A stretch of DNA of 64,000 nucleotides. It comes from Candidatus Onthovicinus excrementipullorum (GTDB taxonomy: Bacteria > Bacillota > Clostridia > Oscillospirales > Acutalibacteraceae). The first letter of the stretch is position 1. Every line of letters starts with the position of its first letter. Location: the NCBI GenBank assembly GCA_018712345.1, contig DVHG01000022.1, positions 1 through 64,000 on the forward strand. The letters are read 5' to 3'. The translations under genes were made by a program, and so were the position numbers. Under the pieces are notes generated by a model. It was not told the DNA's origin, did no database searches, and worked only from the letters and a program-made list of their open reading frames with translations. Shown here one piece after another: positions 51,737 through 60,587 of the stretch.

Positions 51737-53431
51737 TTAAATTTTGATCCCGCAGGGGTGGGTAGGTGTGGGATCGAACTCCTGATCCTGTGCGACATAG
51801 GCGTAAAAGCGATATCCGCCGGAGAGGTTCCGGCAGTCGAACCCATCCTGCGTCAGGATGCGGCAGGCGATATAACTGCGCAGGCCGCTGAAGCAGTTGA
51901 CATAGACCGGCTTCCCCCGGTCGAGTTCACCGAGGCGCTCCCGCAGCTCGTCGAGCGGGATATTGACGGCGCCGGCGATGTGTCCATTGGCGTATTCGCC
52001 CGGTGTACGGACATCGAGCAGCGTGACGCTCCCATCGCGCTGAAGGTCGGCCACCTCCTGCCAGTGATACTGCCGGACAAGGCCGGAACGCACATTCCCG
52101 ATCACAAAGCCCGCCATATTGACCGGATCCTTGGCGGAGGAATAGGGCGGCGCATAGGCGAGATCCAGCTCCTCCAGATCCTGCGCCGTCATTCCGGCCC
52201 GGATGGCGGCTGCCATCACGTCGATCCGCTTGTCCACCCCGTCAAAGCCGACGATCTGCGCGCCGAGGATGCGGCCGCTCTCCGGCTCATAGAGCGTCTT
52301 AATGGTCATGTCCGTTGCGCCGGGATAATACGTCGCATGAGAGGCGGAATAGGTCACCACGCGGTCATATGCGATTCCCGCCGCCTGTGCCGCCTTTTCG
52401 TTCAATCCGGTGGCGGCAGCCGTCATTTCAAACACCTTGATGACAGAGGACCCCTGCGCCCCGCGGTAGACGCTGGTGCGCCCGCAGATCTGGTCGGCCG
52501 CGATGCGGCCCTGCTTGTTGGCCGGCCCAGCGAGCGGGATGAGCGCAGGTGCTCCGGTGACAAAGTTGCGGATCTCCACTGCGTCCCCTACGGCGTAGAT
52601 ATCCTGCTGGGAGGTCTCCATCCGATCGTTGACGATGATCGCGCCCCGCGGATTCAGCGCCAGCCCGGCCGATGCGGCAAGCGCCGTATCCGGCGTCACA
52701 CCGACCGCCATCAGCACAAGATCGGCGCGCACGGCCTCCTCCCCGCCGGCAAGCACCGCGAGGGAGTCCCCCTCGGGCCGGAAACCGGACACTGCTGTTT
52801 TCAGGCGGAGATCCAGCCCCTTGCCGCGCAGGTAGGCGTGCAGCTGGCAGGCCATGTCATAGTCCAGCGGCGGGAGCACCTGATCGTCCAGCTGAATGAG
52901 CGTGGTGGCAACGCCGCGCTCCATCAGGTTTTCCGCGGCCTCCAGACCGATGAAGCCGCCGCCGATCACGACGGCCCGCTGTACCGGATAACTCTCCAGA
53001 TAATCCCGGATACGGAACGTGTCCTCAACCGTGCGCAGCGTCATGATCCGCTCATCCTCCGCGCCCGGAACCGGGAGACGAATTGCCCGCGCGCCCGGGG
53101 AGAGGATCAATTTATCATAGGATTCCTCGTACTCCGTTCCGTCGTCCAGACGGCTGACGCGCACGATCTTTTGCACCGGGTCGATCGCCACGGCCTCGTT
53201 GTGTACGCGCGCCTCGATCCGGAACCGCTTCCAGAAGCTCTGCGGTGTCTGAAGGGTCAGCGCCCGTTTCTCCTGAATCGCCCCGCCGATGTAATAGGGC
53301 AGGCCACAGTTGGCGTAGGATATAAATCCCGAGCGCTCTAAAATAATAATCTGCATTTTTTCATCCAGCCGCCGCAGCCGGGCCGCGGCCGTGGCGCCGC
53401 CCGCGACGCCGCCGATAATTACAACTTTCAT
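51737..53431 (-). CDS. CoA-disulfide reductase with C-terminal rhodanese domain
   Basis: 564 residues. FAD-binding VVIIGGVAGGATAAARLRR at the start, redox cysteine in SYANCGLPYYIGG (about 43), NAD-binding VVIGGGFIGLEAAENLMERG (about 155), FAD motif DIYAVGDAVE (about 280). A C-terminal rhodanese domain (about 450-545) has DVRTPGEYANGHI and a catalytic Cys in VNCFSGLRSY. This fusion reduces CoA-disulfide, CoA-polysulfide or persulfide with NAD(P)H. Neighbouring cysK and trxA point to sulfur and thiol metabolism. Confidence 0.93.
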   Translation of the reverse strand: MKVVIIGGVAGGATAAARLRRLDEKMQIIILERSGFISYANCGLPYYIGGAIQEKRALTLQTPQSFWKRFRIEARVHNEAVAIDPVQKIVRVSRLDDGTEYEESYDKLILSPGARAIRLPVPGAEDERIMTLRTVEDTFRIRDYLESYPVQRAVVIGGGFIGLEAAENLMERGVATTLIQLDDQVLPPLDYDMACQLHAYLRGKGLDLRLKTAVSGFRPEGDSLAVLAGGEEAVRADLVLMAVGVTPDTALAASAGLALNPRGAIIVNDRMETSQQDIYAVGDAVEIRNFVTGAPALIPLAGPANKQGRIAADQICGRTSVYRGAQGSSVIKVFEMTAAATGLNEKAAQAAGIAYDRVVTYSASHATYYPGATDMTIKTLYEPESGRILGAQIVGFDGVDKRIDVMAAAIRAGMTAQDLEELDLAYAPPYSSAKDPVNMAGFVIGNVRSGLVRQYHWQEVADLQRDGSVTLLDVRTPGEYANGHIAGAVNIPLDELRERLGELDRGKPVYVNCFSGLRSYIACRILTQDGFDCRNLSGGYRFYAYVAQDQEFDPTPTHPCGIKI

Positions 53432-53513
53432 CCGCCACACACTCCTTTATTCTCTTCCACAGGCGGACGGATTCCGCACAAAGGAGCAATCCGCCGGCCG
53501 GTACAAATTCCGC

Positions 53514-54947
53514 TCAGGCGGGATTGCGATCCTCCCGCCCCGTTTTCTGCATCCAGGTGTCATGGACGGCGCGGAACAGGGAAAACGGGTGATCATATGG
53601 GACGTCATACACCATATGCCAGACCATGATCCCGCCCACGCCGGCATCCAGGGCAAACGCCGTCTTATCGGCAATCATCTGCGCGCTGTTAAAATACTGC
53701 GGCGCGGTCAGCGGCGCCCCAGAGTCATCAAAAGTATTGTCATAGATCAGATTCTCATACCGCCCGATCCGCTCCGCATAGCGCGGATAGCTGCCCCAGT
53801 ATTCAATGGCATTGACCGGTCTGGAATAAAACGGCACGCCAACGTCGATCTGCTCGCGCCGGAAGCCGATGCTCAGCAGGCGCTCAATACCGTTAGCCGT
53901 CCCCGGGAAAGGTGAATGATACCCATGCGTGTCAAAAATGTCATAGGTCATCAGCTCCACACGGTCAATTGCCCGCAGGACATCCCGGTCAAACCGAATC
54001 TTCCACGGTGAGGCGGCGACGGAGAGCAACCGGTCGGGCATGGCTTTTTTGATTTCCCGCAGGAAGCCGTTAAAGGCCACCCACTCGTCCGCAGAGGCGG
54101 GATATTCATAGTCAATATCATATCCCGAAAAATCGTACTTTTCCACAAATGCCCGGATATTGGCGACCGACTCCGCCAAATGCTCTGTCATCAGGCAATG
54201 GGTTGCGCTGTTCCCCCTCCCGCTCGGGAGATGAGGATCAACGATGATCCGAATATCGCGTGCTCCAATGGCGTCCCGGAGCAGCGCCAGCTTTGCTTCG
54301 TAAGCCGCCGCATCCGTCCGGCCTCCGGTATGGTCATAAAACTCAATCTTCCCCTGTGCACTGAGGTGTGCCATTCCAAACAGAATCAGGTCCGTGACGC
54401 CGTCCAGCGCGGAAAAATCCGTCTCCGGCGTGATGGAATCCGCCACGGCATAGGCCGTGACCCGGAAGTTATCCGCGGCGATCTTTTTCTGATTATAAAC
54501 GCCCAGACCGCAGACGCAGAACCGCCCCTCGGCCTGAATGACAAAGATGCGCAGGTAGCGGAAGCGCACATCGCCCACATAGCAGACCCTGCCGTTTTCG
54601 ATCGTGTCGCCCTGATAGATCAGCTCATACCCGCTTTTGAGGGAATCGCTCGCGTAAATACTGAACAGGGTGACGGATTTTCCGCGCTCAAACAGCGTGA
54701 TCGTATTGAACGCGCGGCTCTCGCCGAGATCCACGGTGATGCAGCTGTTATGGCTCCTGTCACTTTTTATGGAAAAGGATTTCACCGGTCTGAGCGCCGC
54801 GTCATAGCAGCGGCACCCGTCGGCCAGATTCCACTCCCCGGCGTACACGTCACTGACGAGCGCTCCATGCAGATCGACCCCGGCCGTGTGACGGAAAAGC
54901 GAAACCGCCCTGCCCATACTTTGAAACCGTTTCAGATAATCTCCCAT
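53514..54947 (-). CDS. GH18-family protein with an N-terminal discoidin-like domain, no signal peptide
   Basis: 477 residues from MGDYLKRFQSMGRAVSL. The first ~160 residues form a beta-rich F5/8-type or carbohydrate-binding domain (CITVDLGESRAFNTITLFER). The rest is a GH18 barrel with the catalytic DxxDxDxE in EKYDFSGYDIDYEYPAS (about 270-286), and MTYDIFDTHGYHS and MVWHMVYDVPYDHPF as later barrel strands. GH18 enzymes cut chitin or N-glycan-type bonds. No signal peptide or anchor is present, so it is probably cytoplasmic or packed into the spore coat (inference). Confidence 0.87.
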   Translation of the reverse strand: MGDYLKRFQSMGRAVSLFRHTAGVDLHGALVSDVYAGEWNLADGCRCYDAALRPVKSFSIKSDRSHNSCITVDLGESRAFNTITLFERGKSVTLFSIYASDSLKSGYELIYQGDTIENGRVCYVGDVRFRYLRIFVIQAEGRFCVCGLGVYNQKKIAADNFRVTAYAVADSITPETDFSALDGVTDLILFGMAHLSAQGKIEFYDHTGGRTDAAAYEAKLALLRDAIGARDIRIIVDPHLPSGRGNSATHCLMTEHLAESVANIRAFVEKYDFSGYDIDYEYPASADEWVAFNGFLREIKKAMPDRLLSVAASPWKIRFDRDVLRAIDRVELMTYDIFDTHGYHSPFPGTANGIERLLSIGFRREQIDVGVPFYSRPVNAIEYWGSYPRYAERIGRYENLIYDNTFDDSGAPLTAPQYFNSAQMIADKTAFALDAGVGGIMVWHMVYDVPYDHPFSLFRAVHDTWMQKTGREDRNPA

Positions 54948-55067
54948 GTACCGCCCCTGCCCTTTCCGGTTTTTTCTCATTATATAATGATTTTGCCGGA
55001 AAAATCAAGTTGATATGGAAGAGGCTCAGGCAAACGGGAGCAACACGTATCTGCCGCGGCAATTGGT

Positions 55068-55376
55068 TTAACCGATCATTTCCTCCACGGCCGATTTGGG
55101 CTGCAGTCCGACGAGGCGGCGCACGGGACGCCCATTCTCAAAGAGGACAGCCGCCGGGATCCCCATGATCTGGAACTGCTGGGCAAGCGCCGGATTTTCA
55201 TCCACGTTGACCTTCCCAACGGTGATGTGCGCGTTCTCCTCCGCGACCTCATCGATGACCGGGGAGAACATACGGCACGGCGCGCACCACGGCGCCCAGA
55301 AATCCACCAGCACGGGCTTGGCGGAATTGACAACAACAGATTCAAAATTATGCTGATCGATTTTGATAACGGACAT
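55068..55376 (-). CDS. trxA: Thioredoxin with WCAPC active site
   Basis: 102 residues: FWAPWCAPCRMFSPV (about 26-40) with CAPC instead of the usual CGPC, cis-proline in IMGIPAAVLFENG (about 71), and the usual ending. It reduces protein disulfides. Separate unit behind the Crp/Fnr gene, with a candidate operator in its promoter. Confidence 0.95.
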   Translation of the reverse strand: MSVIKIDQHNFESVVVNSAKPVLVDFWAPWCAPCRMFSPVIDEVAEENAHITVGKVNVDENPALAQQFQIMGIPAAVLFENGRPVRRLVGLQPKSAVEEMIG

Positions 55377-55408
55377 TTTAAGTGCCTCCTTTTTTGTTCT
55401 GTGGTATC

Positions 55409-55449
55409 ATGATACACCAAAATATCCGTTTTGACTGTGACTAAGTCAC
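55409..55449 (-). promoter_or_regulatory. trxA promoter with Crp/Fnr-type operator
   Basis: Minus strand -10 TATCAT (55409-55414) and no good -35; a palindrome GTGACTTAGTCAC (55437-55449) is centred about 41 bases upstream of the expected start, the class II position of Crp/Fnr activators. The -10 itself lies in GTATCATGATAC (55404-55415), also a palindrome. Confidence 0.5.
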
Positions 55450-55453
55450 CCTT

Positions 55454-56125
55454 CTAACGGAGGCCGGGCGCGGCGATCTGCTCCAGACGCGGCCGGTCCG
55501 TCAGGCGAATGCGTCCACGCGCGAGGGATACAACCCCCTCCTCCTGAAAATATTTGAGCAGGCGCGTGATGACCTCGCGGGCGCTGCCCAGATGGTTGGC
55601 CAGTTCCTCGTGGGTCAGATGCAGATCCTCAGAATCCGCCAGATCGGCCTCCTCCACTAAAAGGGCTGCCAACCGGACATCCATTTTCTGGTAGAGAATC
55701 TGATCCATCAGCCACATGACCTCGGAAAATCGGGAGGCCATCAATTCATTTGTATATCCGGCAACGGCGGCAGACTCCGCCATCAATTTCTTGTAGACAG
55801 CGGCCGGGATATGAAAAGCGCACGTCTCCCGCTCTGCAGCGATCGTCACATCAAACCGGATGCTGTTCACAATACACGACGCAGAGAACAGACACAGATC
55901 CCGCTCAAAAAGGCGGAAGAGCGTCAGCTCCCGCCCCTCTTCAGAGGTGGTGTAGACGCGCAGCCGCCCCTCAATGACCAGCAGCAGCCCAACGCAATCC
56001 TCCGCTCCGCCGTGCAGGACCTCCCCCGACGGGAAACGTCTGATCTGCGCGCTGCTTTCCAGCTCCTGCCGGTGACGCTCACTCAGCTTTTCCCAAAAGG
56101 GGAGATAATCTTCTAAGTGCTCCAT
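55454..56125 (-). CDS. Crp/Fnr-family transcriptional regulator
   Basis: 223 residues from MEHLEDYLPFWEKLSE; AAAGGAGG upstream. The cyclic-nucleotide-type beta-barrel (about 20-125) contains CVGLLLVIEGRLRVYTTSEEG, followed by a dimer helix and a winged HTH with HLTHEELANHLGSAREVITR (about 160-180). Cysteines in LFSASCIVNSIRF are present but no N-terminal Fe-S cluster motif, so it is more like redox or effector-binding regulators of the ArcR/YeiL group than Fnr. It probably controls the neighbouring trxA. Confidence 0.9.
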   Translation of the reverse strand: MEHLEDYLPFWEKLSERHRQELESSAQIRRFPSGEVLHGGAEDCVGLLLVIEGRLRVYTTSEEGRELTLFRLFERDLCLFSASCIVNSIRFDVTIAAERETCAFHIPAAVYKKLMAESAAVAGYTNELMASRFSEVMWLMDQILYQKMDVRLAALLVEEADLADSEDLHLTHEELANHLGSAREVITRLLKYFQEEGVVSLARGRIRLTDRPRLEQIAAPGLR

Positions 56126-56266
56126 AGGCCGCCTCCTTTCCCCACTATTGTACGCGCAAATGCCGCAAAAAGCAATCCTGCGCAAGGGGCGGCCATCCTG
56201 TATGTGCGGAAAATTCAGGTTTGTCTCACGGAGTCCACCACCTGTTCATCCTCTTAATTTACACCC

Positions 56267-56902
56267 TTACTCCCTGATGAAATTGGTGTAGACAAACGGT
56301 TCCTGTGTGGGCATGGGAATGCCCAGCTTACTGCCAACTTCCCTGCACTTGAGGAAATAGGCCATATTGCTGCCCAGCATCTCCATGGTCTGCATCCCCT
56401 CCCAGTCCAGGCGGACCTCTTCAGGGGTCGTCCCATGCACCATATTCCAATACCGGGAAGTGATGATGGGCATCTGCATCAGGCCAAAATACTTGTTGAT
56501 CTGGTCCCAGGTGGCGGTAGTGCCCGCCCGGCGTGCAGAGATTACCGCTGATGCCGGTTTAAGCAAAAATCGCTTTCCGCCGCCATTTAAGTCGGCGTAG
56601 AAGGCCCGGTCCAGAAATGAAGTAAGTGCCCCGGACGCTCCGCCCCAATGCACCGGGCTACCGAACACAAACCCGTCATAATCCCCGGCAAGGGCCAAAA
56701 AATCATTTACGGAGTCCTGAAGGACACACCGGTTCAGCGCGGTGCATTGATGGCAGGCAATACAGCCCGATAGAGGCTTATTCCCGATCCAAAACACATC
56801 GGTATTAATTCCGTTTTTATTGAGTGCACCGGACACTGCACACAGCGCAGTATAGGTGCAGCCCTCCCTATGAGGGCTGCCGTTTACGAGCAAGACTTTC
56901 AT
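56267..56902 (-). CDS. Flavodoxin-fold NAD(P)H-dependent oxidoreductase with a cysteine cluster
   Basis: 211 residues. The FMN-binding loop MKVLLVNGSPHREGCTYTAL opens the protein; GCIACHQCTALNRCVLQD (about 49-66) is the cysteine pattern of iron-sulfur flavoproteins, followed by DYDGFVFGSPVHWGGASG. Likely a homodimer moving electrons from reduced carriers to quinones or similar acceptors. First gene downstream of the esterase-like lipoprotein (13-base gap), so probably cotranscribed with it. Confidence 0.87.
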   Translation of the reverse strand: MKVLLVNGSPHREGCTYTALCAVSGALNKNGINTDVFWIGNKPLSGCIACHQCTALNRCVLQDSVNDFLALAGDYDGFVFGSPVHWGGASGALTSFLDRAFYADLNGGGKRFLLKPASAVISARRAGTTATWDQINKYFGLMQMPIITSRYWNMVHGTTPEEVRLDWEGMQTMEMLGSNMAYFLKCREVGSKLGIPMPTQEPFVYTNFIRE

Positions 56903-56915
56903 CGCGGTTTCTCCT

Positions 56916-57803
56916 TTATTTGCTGTGGGATATCACCCAGTTTAAGATCGACGTGTCCTCAAACACGATGTTTGCACCGCCGTGATAATTGCCGGTAATG
57001 CCCCGTTGATTAAAATAGGCATCATCGGGAATTTCCACTTGCAGAACACGATCGATTTCCTCATCCGTCCAGCCCGCATCCTCATACGCATCGCGCAGGC
57101 CATTATAGGCTTCTCTCGCCCGCCGGGAACCGTAGTATTCATCGCCCTGGGCCATATAAATATAGACCGCCACACCGTTTTCCGCAATGGGAGTGAACGA
57201 TCCATCCCACTGAGAGGCGCCATGGAGGTAGGCCGCATACAAATCGGGCCGTATAGCTACCGCACGGGACATGGTCTCGCCCCCTGCGGAGTATCCTGCC
57301 GCATAAACACGGTTTGGGTCCACGGAAAAGGTTTTAAGAAAATATTCAGTCAATTCCACCGCCTGCCGGGCAGATGTCTCTCCCCAGTCGGTGAGCTGGG
57401 CGGATACCACAATCATGTCCTCATCCAGCTCTGTCCAGCACCGGAAGCCCCGCCAGTTCAGATTGGAACCGGAAGAGTCCGTTCCAAACCACATCATATC
57501 ATAGCCCGGCATGGCCATCATCAGGGGATACTTCCGTCCTGTGTCATAATCCTCAGGAAGATAGTAGCTGTAGTGGATCTCCCCGGTTTCTCCGCTCAGG
57601 ATCTGCTCCGCAATGAGTCCCGTCTGCACCGTTTTACCGGATGACGGTGACGTCTCCCCCCCATTCTGCACTGCGGAAGGAACACCTTGGGAACTGCCAA
57701 ACATACCGGATGCTTCTTGACCGGAAGGCGCTGTACAGCCGCCCAGAAACAACGCCGTCAATATGATACAAAGGGAAAGAGCCGCCGCTCCTTTTTTCTT
57801 CAT
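56916..57803 (-). CDS. Esterase/PHB-depolymerase-like lipoprotein
   Basis: 295 residues. Signal peptide with lipobox LFLGGC-T (Cys about 22), a Ser/Gly-rich linker, then an alpha/beta-hydrolase domain. The nucleophile serine is in YAAGYSAGGETMSRAVA (about 170) and an oxyanion-type MAMPGYDMMWFG lies near 95. The final His region is near GNYHGGANIVFED. Probably an extracellular esterase anchored to the membrane; substrate unknown. GGAGG ribosome site. Confidence 0.85.
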   Translation of the reverse strand: MKKKGAAALSLCIILTALFLGGCTAPSGQEASGMFGSSQGVPSAVQNGGETSPSSGKTVQTGLIAEQILSGETGEIHYSYYLPEDYDTGRKYPLMMAMPGYDMMWFGTDSSGSNLNWRGFRCWTELDEDMIVVSAQLTDWGETSARQAVELTEYFLKTFSVDPNRVYAAGYSAGGETMSRAVAIRPDLYAAYLHGASQWDGSFTPIAENGVAVYIYMAQGDEYYGSRRAREAYNGLRDAYEDAGWTDEEIDRVLQVEIPDDAYFNQRGITGNYHGGANIVFEDTSILNWVISHSK

Positions 57804-57863
57804 TTTAAGCTCCTCCTGTCAAAAAAAGCAGAGGCGGACAAACCGTCCCCTGCTTTTACGTTC

Positions 57864-58718
57864 TCATACCACCCTGGTCTTCCCCATATTGGTCAGCATT
57901 TCTACAGTCGCGGGATCATAATGGGAGAAAAACAGGCTTTTTCCCTCGTCCAACCTGCGGATCGCTTCCATATCCTGATCGCTTAAAGCAAAGTCAAACA
58001 CATCCAGATTCTGCTCCATCCGCTCCCTGCGCGTGGACTTTGGAATCACGACCACATCGCTTTGAATCAGAAAACGCAGGGCAGTCTGGGCGGCGGATTT
58101 TCCATACCGGGCGCCGATTTGAGTCAGCACCGGGTTTTTAAAAAAGTCCTTCCTGCCCTCGGCAAAGGGGCCCCAAGATTCGTGCTGCACGCCATACTTT
58201 TTCATATACTCATGCGCCGTCTCCTGCTGCTGAAACACATGGGTCTCCACCTGATTGACAGCGGGCGTCACCTCCGCAAACTGGCACAGGTCAATGAGCC
58301 TGTCGGGGTAGAAGTTGCTGACACCGATAGCCCGGAGTTTCCCGGCCCTATAGGCCTCCTCCATCGCCCGATAAGTGCCGTAGTAGTCGCCAAAGGGCTG
58401 GTGGATCAGGAGCAGATCAATATAGTCTGTCTGGAGATTTTTCAGAGATTTGTCGATAGAGGCTCGGGCCTTCTCATACCCGGCGTTGGAGATCCAAACC
58501 TTGGTGGTGAGGAACAGCTCTTCCCTTGGGACGCCGCATTTGCGGACAGCATTGCCCACGGCTTGTTCATTTCCGTAGGATTGAGCGGTATCAATGGCGC
58601 GGTAGCCCGTGCCGATTGCATCGAGCACACAGCGCTCACACTCTTCACTGGAGACCTGGTACACACCGTAGCCGAGCTTCGGCATTTTCACGCCATTGTT
58701 CAGTGTCACATATTCCAT
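57864..58718 (-). CDS. Aldo/keto reductase 1
   Basis: 284 residues, AKR barrel. Catalytic tetrad: Asp and Tyr in GYRAIDTAQSYGNEQAVG (about 40-57), Lys in LFLTTKVWIS (about 78), His in LLIHQPFGDY (about 109). NADPH-binding IPKSTRRERMEQNLDVFDF near the C-terminus. Close in layout to the AKR at 60588-61433, typical of the 2,5-diketo-gluconate reductase group. Has its own promoter space on the upstream side. Confidence 0.93.
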   Translation of the reverse strand: MEYVTLNNGVKMPKLGYGVYQVSSEECERCVLDAIGTGYRAIDTAQSYGNEQAVGNAVRKCGVPREELFLTTKVWISNAGYEKARASIDKSLKNLQTDYIDLLLIHQPFGDYYGTYRAMEEAYRAGKLRAIGVSNFYPDRLIDLCQFAEVTPAVNQVETHVFQQQETAHEYMKKYGVQHESWGPFAEGRKDFFKNPVLTQIGARYGKSAAQTALRFLIQSDVVVIPKSTRRERMEQNLDVFDFALSDQDMEAIRRLDEGKSLFFSHYDPATVEMLTNMGKTRVV

Positions 58719-58874
58719 GATTGACGACTTCCTTTCCGTGATTTCTGATTCTATTGTAACGGTTCTTTGAGGGTAACAGAAGTCTCAATTCGTTATGCAG
58801 CTGTAACCGATGGGTTCACACTGTGCCGGATCTGTGTATATAAAAACAGCGGGCCGCTTTCCCGCTGTTTTTCA

Positions 58875-59588
58875 TTAAGATTTTGTAATTGTATACCGCA
58901 GCCACAGAACGTTCCCGTCAAGCGGTTTCGCCTCTTTAAGCGCAAAGGATACCGGTCCATGCGGTGGCAGAAAATCAGCCTGTTCAAAGATGGATACGGA
59001 GGTGGTATTTCCATCCGCCACCGGGGCGACAATGAGGCTCAACTCATCAATAAGCCCCTCCTGCAAAAAGGACCAGTTGACCACACCGCCTCCGGCCACC
59101 ATCAGACGTTCAATGCCAAAACCCACTTGCAGCTTTTGCAGCAGGAGGGCGCAGTCCAGCCGCTCCCTTCCGGCAAACAGATAGGAGATCCCCCGCTTTT
59201 TCAGATAGGCAAGATAGGACGGGGATGCCTCTTCCGTCAGTGCCTCGATAACATGAGCGGCGGGGCGGCCTTTCTTTTCCAGTGTGCCGGAAGAAAAGCC
59301 CAGATTCCCCTTGGGGTCCACGGAGACGATAAAATTCCCCACCGACCTGCCGTCCTGATTGATATAATCCTCTTTTGGCGGAAAATCACCAGCTTGAGGC
59401 AGCTGCGGGGCCGGACCGTCGGCATAGCCCCCAAGCATCGTGGTCGTACCGTACAAAGTGGCCGGACATCCGTAAAAGCCACGCAGCTCACCATAGGCTT
59501 TCAGGGCCGGAACAGCCCCCGGCGCGGAGAAAAAATCCCCGTCGATCTTCCCGTCCAGAGAGGTCAGCATGTGGCAGACGGTAAACAT
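58875..59588 (-). CDS. RibD C-terminal / dihydrofolate-reductase-fold reductase
   Basis: 237 residues starting MFTVCHMLTSLDGKIDGDFF (GGGGAGG upstream). SLDGKIDG and AGGGVVNWSFLQEGLIDELS (about 175-195) are the substrate and NADPH signatures of the RibD_C/YwjB family. The lower similarity to true RibD and the absence of a deaminase domain leave the substrate open. One base separates it from the carboxymuconolactone decarboxylase-like gene upstream. Confidence 0.87.
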   Translation of the reverse strand: MFTVCHMLTSLDGKIDGDFFSAPGAVPALKAYGELRGFYGCPATLYGTTTMLGGYADGPAPQLPQAGDFPPKEDYINQDGRSVGNFIVSVDPKGNLGFSSGTLEKKGRPAAHVIEALTEEASPSYLAYLKKRGISYLFAGRERLDCALLLQKLQVGFGIERLMVAGGGVVNWSFLQEGLIDELSLIVAPVADGNTTSVSIFEQADFLPPHGPVSFALKEAKPLDGNVLWLRYTITKS

Positions 59589-59589
59589 C

Positions 59590-59916
59590 TTATTCCTCCC
59601 CATAGACTTCCTTGGCCATCCGCAGGGCGGCCCAGGCCTTGGGCCATCCGGCGTAGAAGGCGAGCTGAGTCAGTGCCTCGCTCATCTCAGTACGGGTGAC
59701 GCCATTTTCCTTTGCCCGCTCAATATGATGAAGAAGCGAACTGTCCAGAATGCCGCTGGCCATTAAAGCAGAAACCGTGATAAGACTTCTGTCCCGGGGT
59801 GAGAGCTTGTCCTCCCGGGACCAGACCTCGCCGAACAGGACATCGTCGTTGAGCTGTGCGAATTTGGGGGCAAACTGCCCCATGGCATCTCTGCCCGCTG
59901 TTACTTTATCCATCAT
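59590..59916 (-). CDS. Carboxymuconolactone-decarboxylase-family protein
   Basis: 108 residues: DRSLITVSALMASGILDSSL, HIERAKENGVTRTEMSEALT and YAGWPKAWAALRMAKEVYGE, the typical gamma-CMD body. Family members are decarboxylases or peroxidase-like AhpD relatives; the CxxC of AhpD is absent. MM at the start leaves a three-base ambiguity. Confidence 0.9.
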   Translation of the reverse strand: MMDKVTAGRDAMGQFAPKFAQLNDDVLFGEVWSREDKLSPRDRSLITVSALMASGILDSSLLHHIERAKENGVTRTEMSEALTQLAFYAGWPKAWAALRMAKEVYGEE

Positions 59917-59939
59917 TCTCTTCCTTTCTTAAAAACATT

Positions 59940-60497
59940 CTATTTCAGACTGCCGCCATCCCGGAAGGCATTGCCCACCTTTTCACCCAGGACATGGTAG
60001 GCGTTGTGGGTGGGCTCAAAGGAAATGGGGCGGAACTTTGCAAAGTCGATGCTGCCGTCCGAATCTAAAACACGCTCGTCGGCACTGACATTGACAATTT
60101 GACCGATGATGTTGCCATCCTCATTTACTTTAAGGAACCTGCACTCTAGTGCCACGGGAAGTTCGTCAATGAGGGGAGCTTCCACAAACTCGCTTCTGGT
60201 CACGTGGAAGCCGGACTTTTCCATTTTTTTCGGTTCACTGTTCGCGGAGACGATCCCCACATAATCGGAGGGCACCACGTGGGCGGCATCCGCAAAGCTG
60301 ACGGTGAAAGCCCCGCTGCGCTTTATGTTCGCAGTAGTCCTGTGGCCGGCGCTCAGGCACAGCACCACTTTGTCCGAATCGTACAGGCCGCCCCATGCGG
60401 CATTCATGGCATCGGCGGTACCGTCCGCATTGTATGTGCCGATAATCAGCACCGGCAGCGGGTAAAACCAGGATTTGGTTCCAAAATTTTTGCGCAT
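59940..60497 (-). CDS. Flavin-reductase-family (DIM6/NTAB) protein
   Basis: 185 residues from MRKNFGTKSWFYPLPVLIIG. The split-barrel FMN-binding region contains TYNADGTADAMNAAWGGLYD and the SGAFTVSFADAAHVVPSDYV segment. These proteins reduce flavin with NAD(P)H or bind FMN as store-type flavoproteins. GGAG ribosome site. In the run of redox genes. Confidence 0.88.
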   Translation of the reverse strand: MRKNFGTKSWFYPLPVLIIGTYNADGTADAMNAAWGGLYDSDKVVLCLSAGHRTTANIKRSGAFTVSFADAAHVVPSDYVGIVSANSEPKKMEKSGFHVTRSEFVEAPLIDELPVALECRFLKVNEDGNIIGQIVNVSADERVLDSDGSIDFAKFRPISFEPTHNAYHVLGEKVGNAFRDGGSLK

Positions 60498-60587
60498 GAT
60501 ATAACACTCCTTCATTTATATCGCTCAGCTTTCCGTTTCCGGAAAGGGAGCACAAGGCGCCACGCCTGTGCTCCCTTTTGCTGAAAT

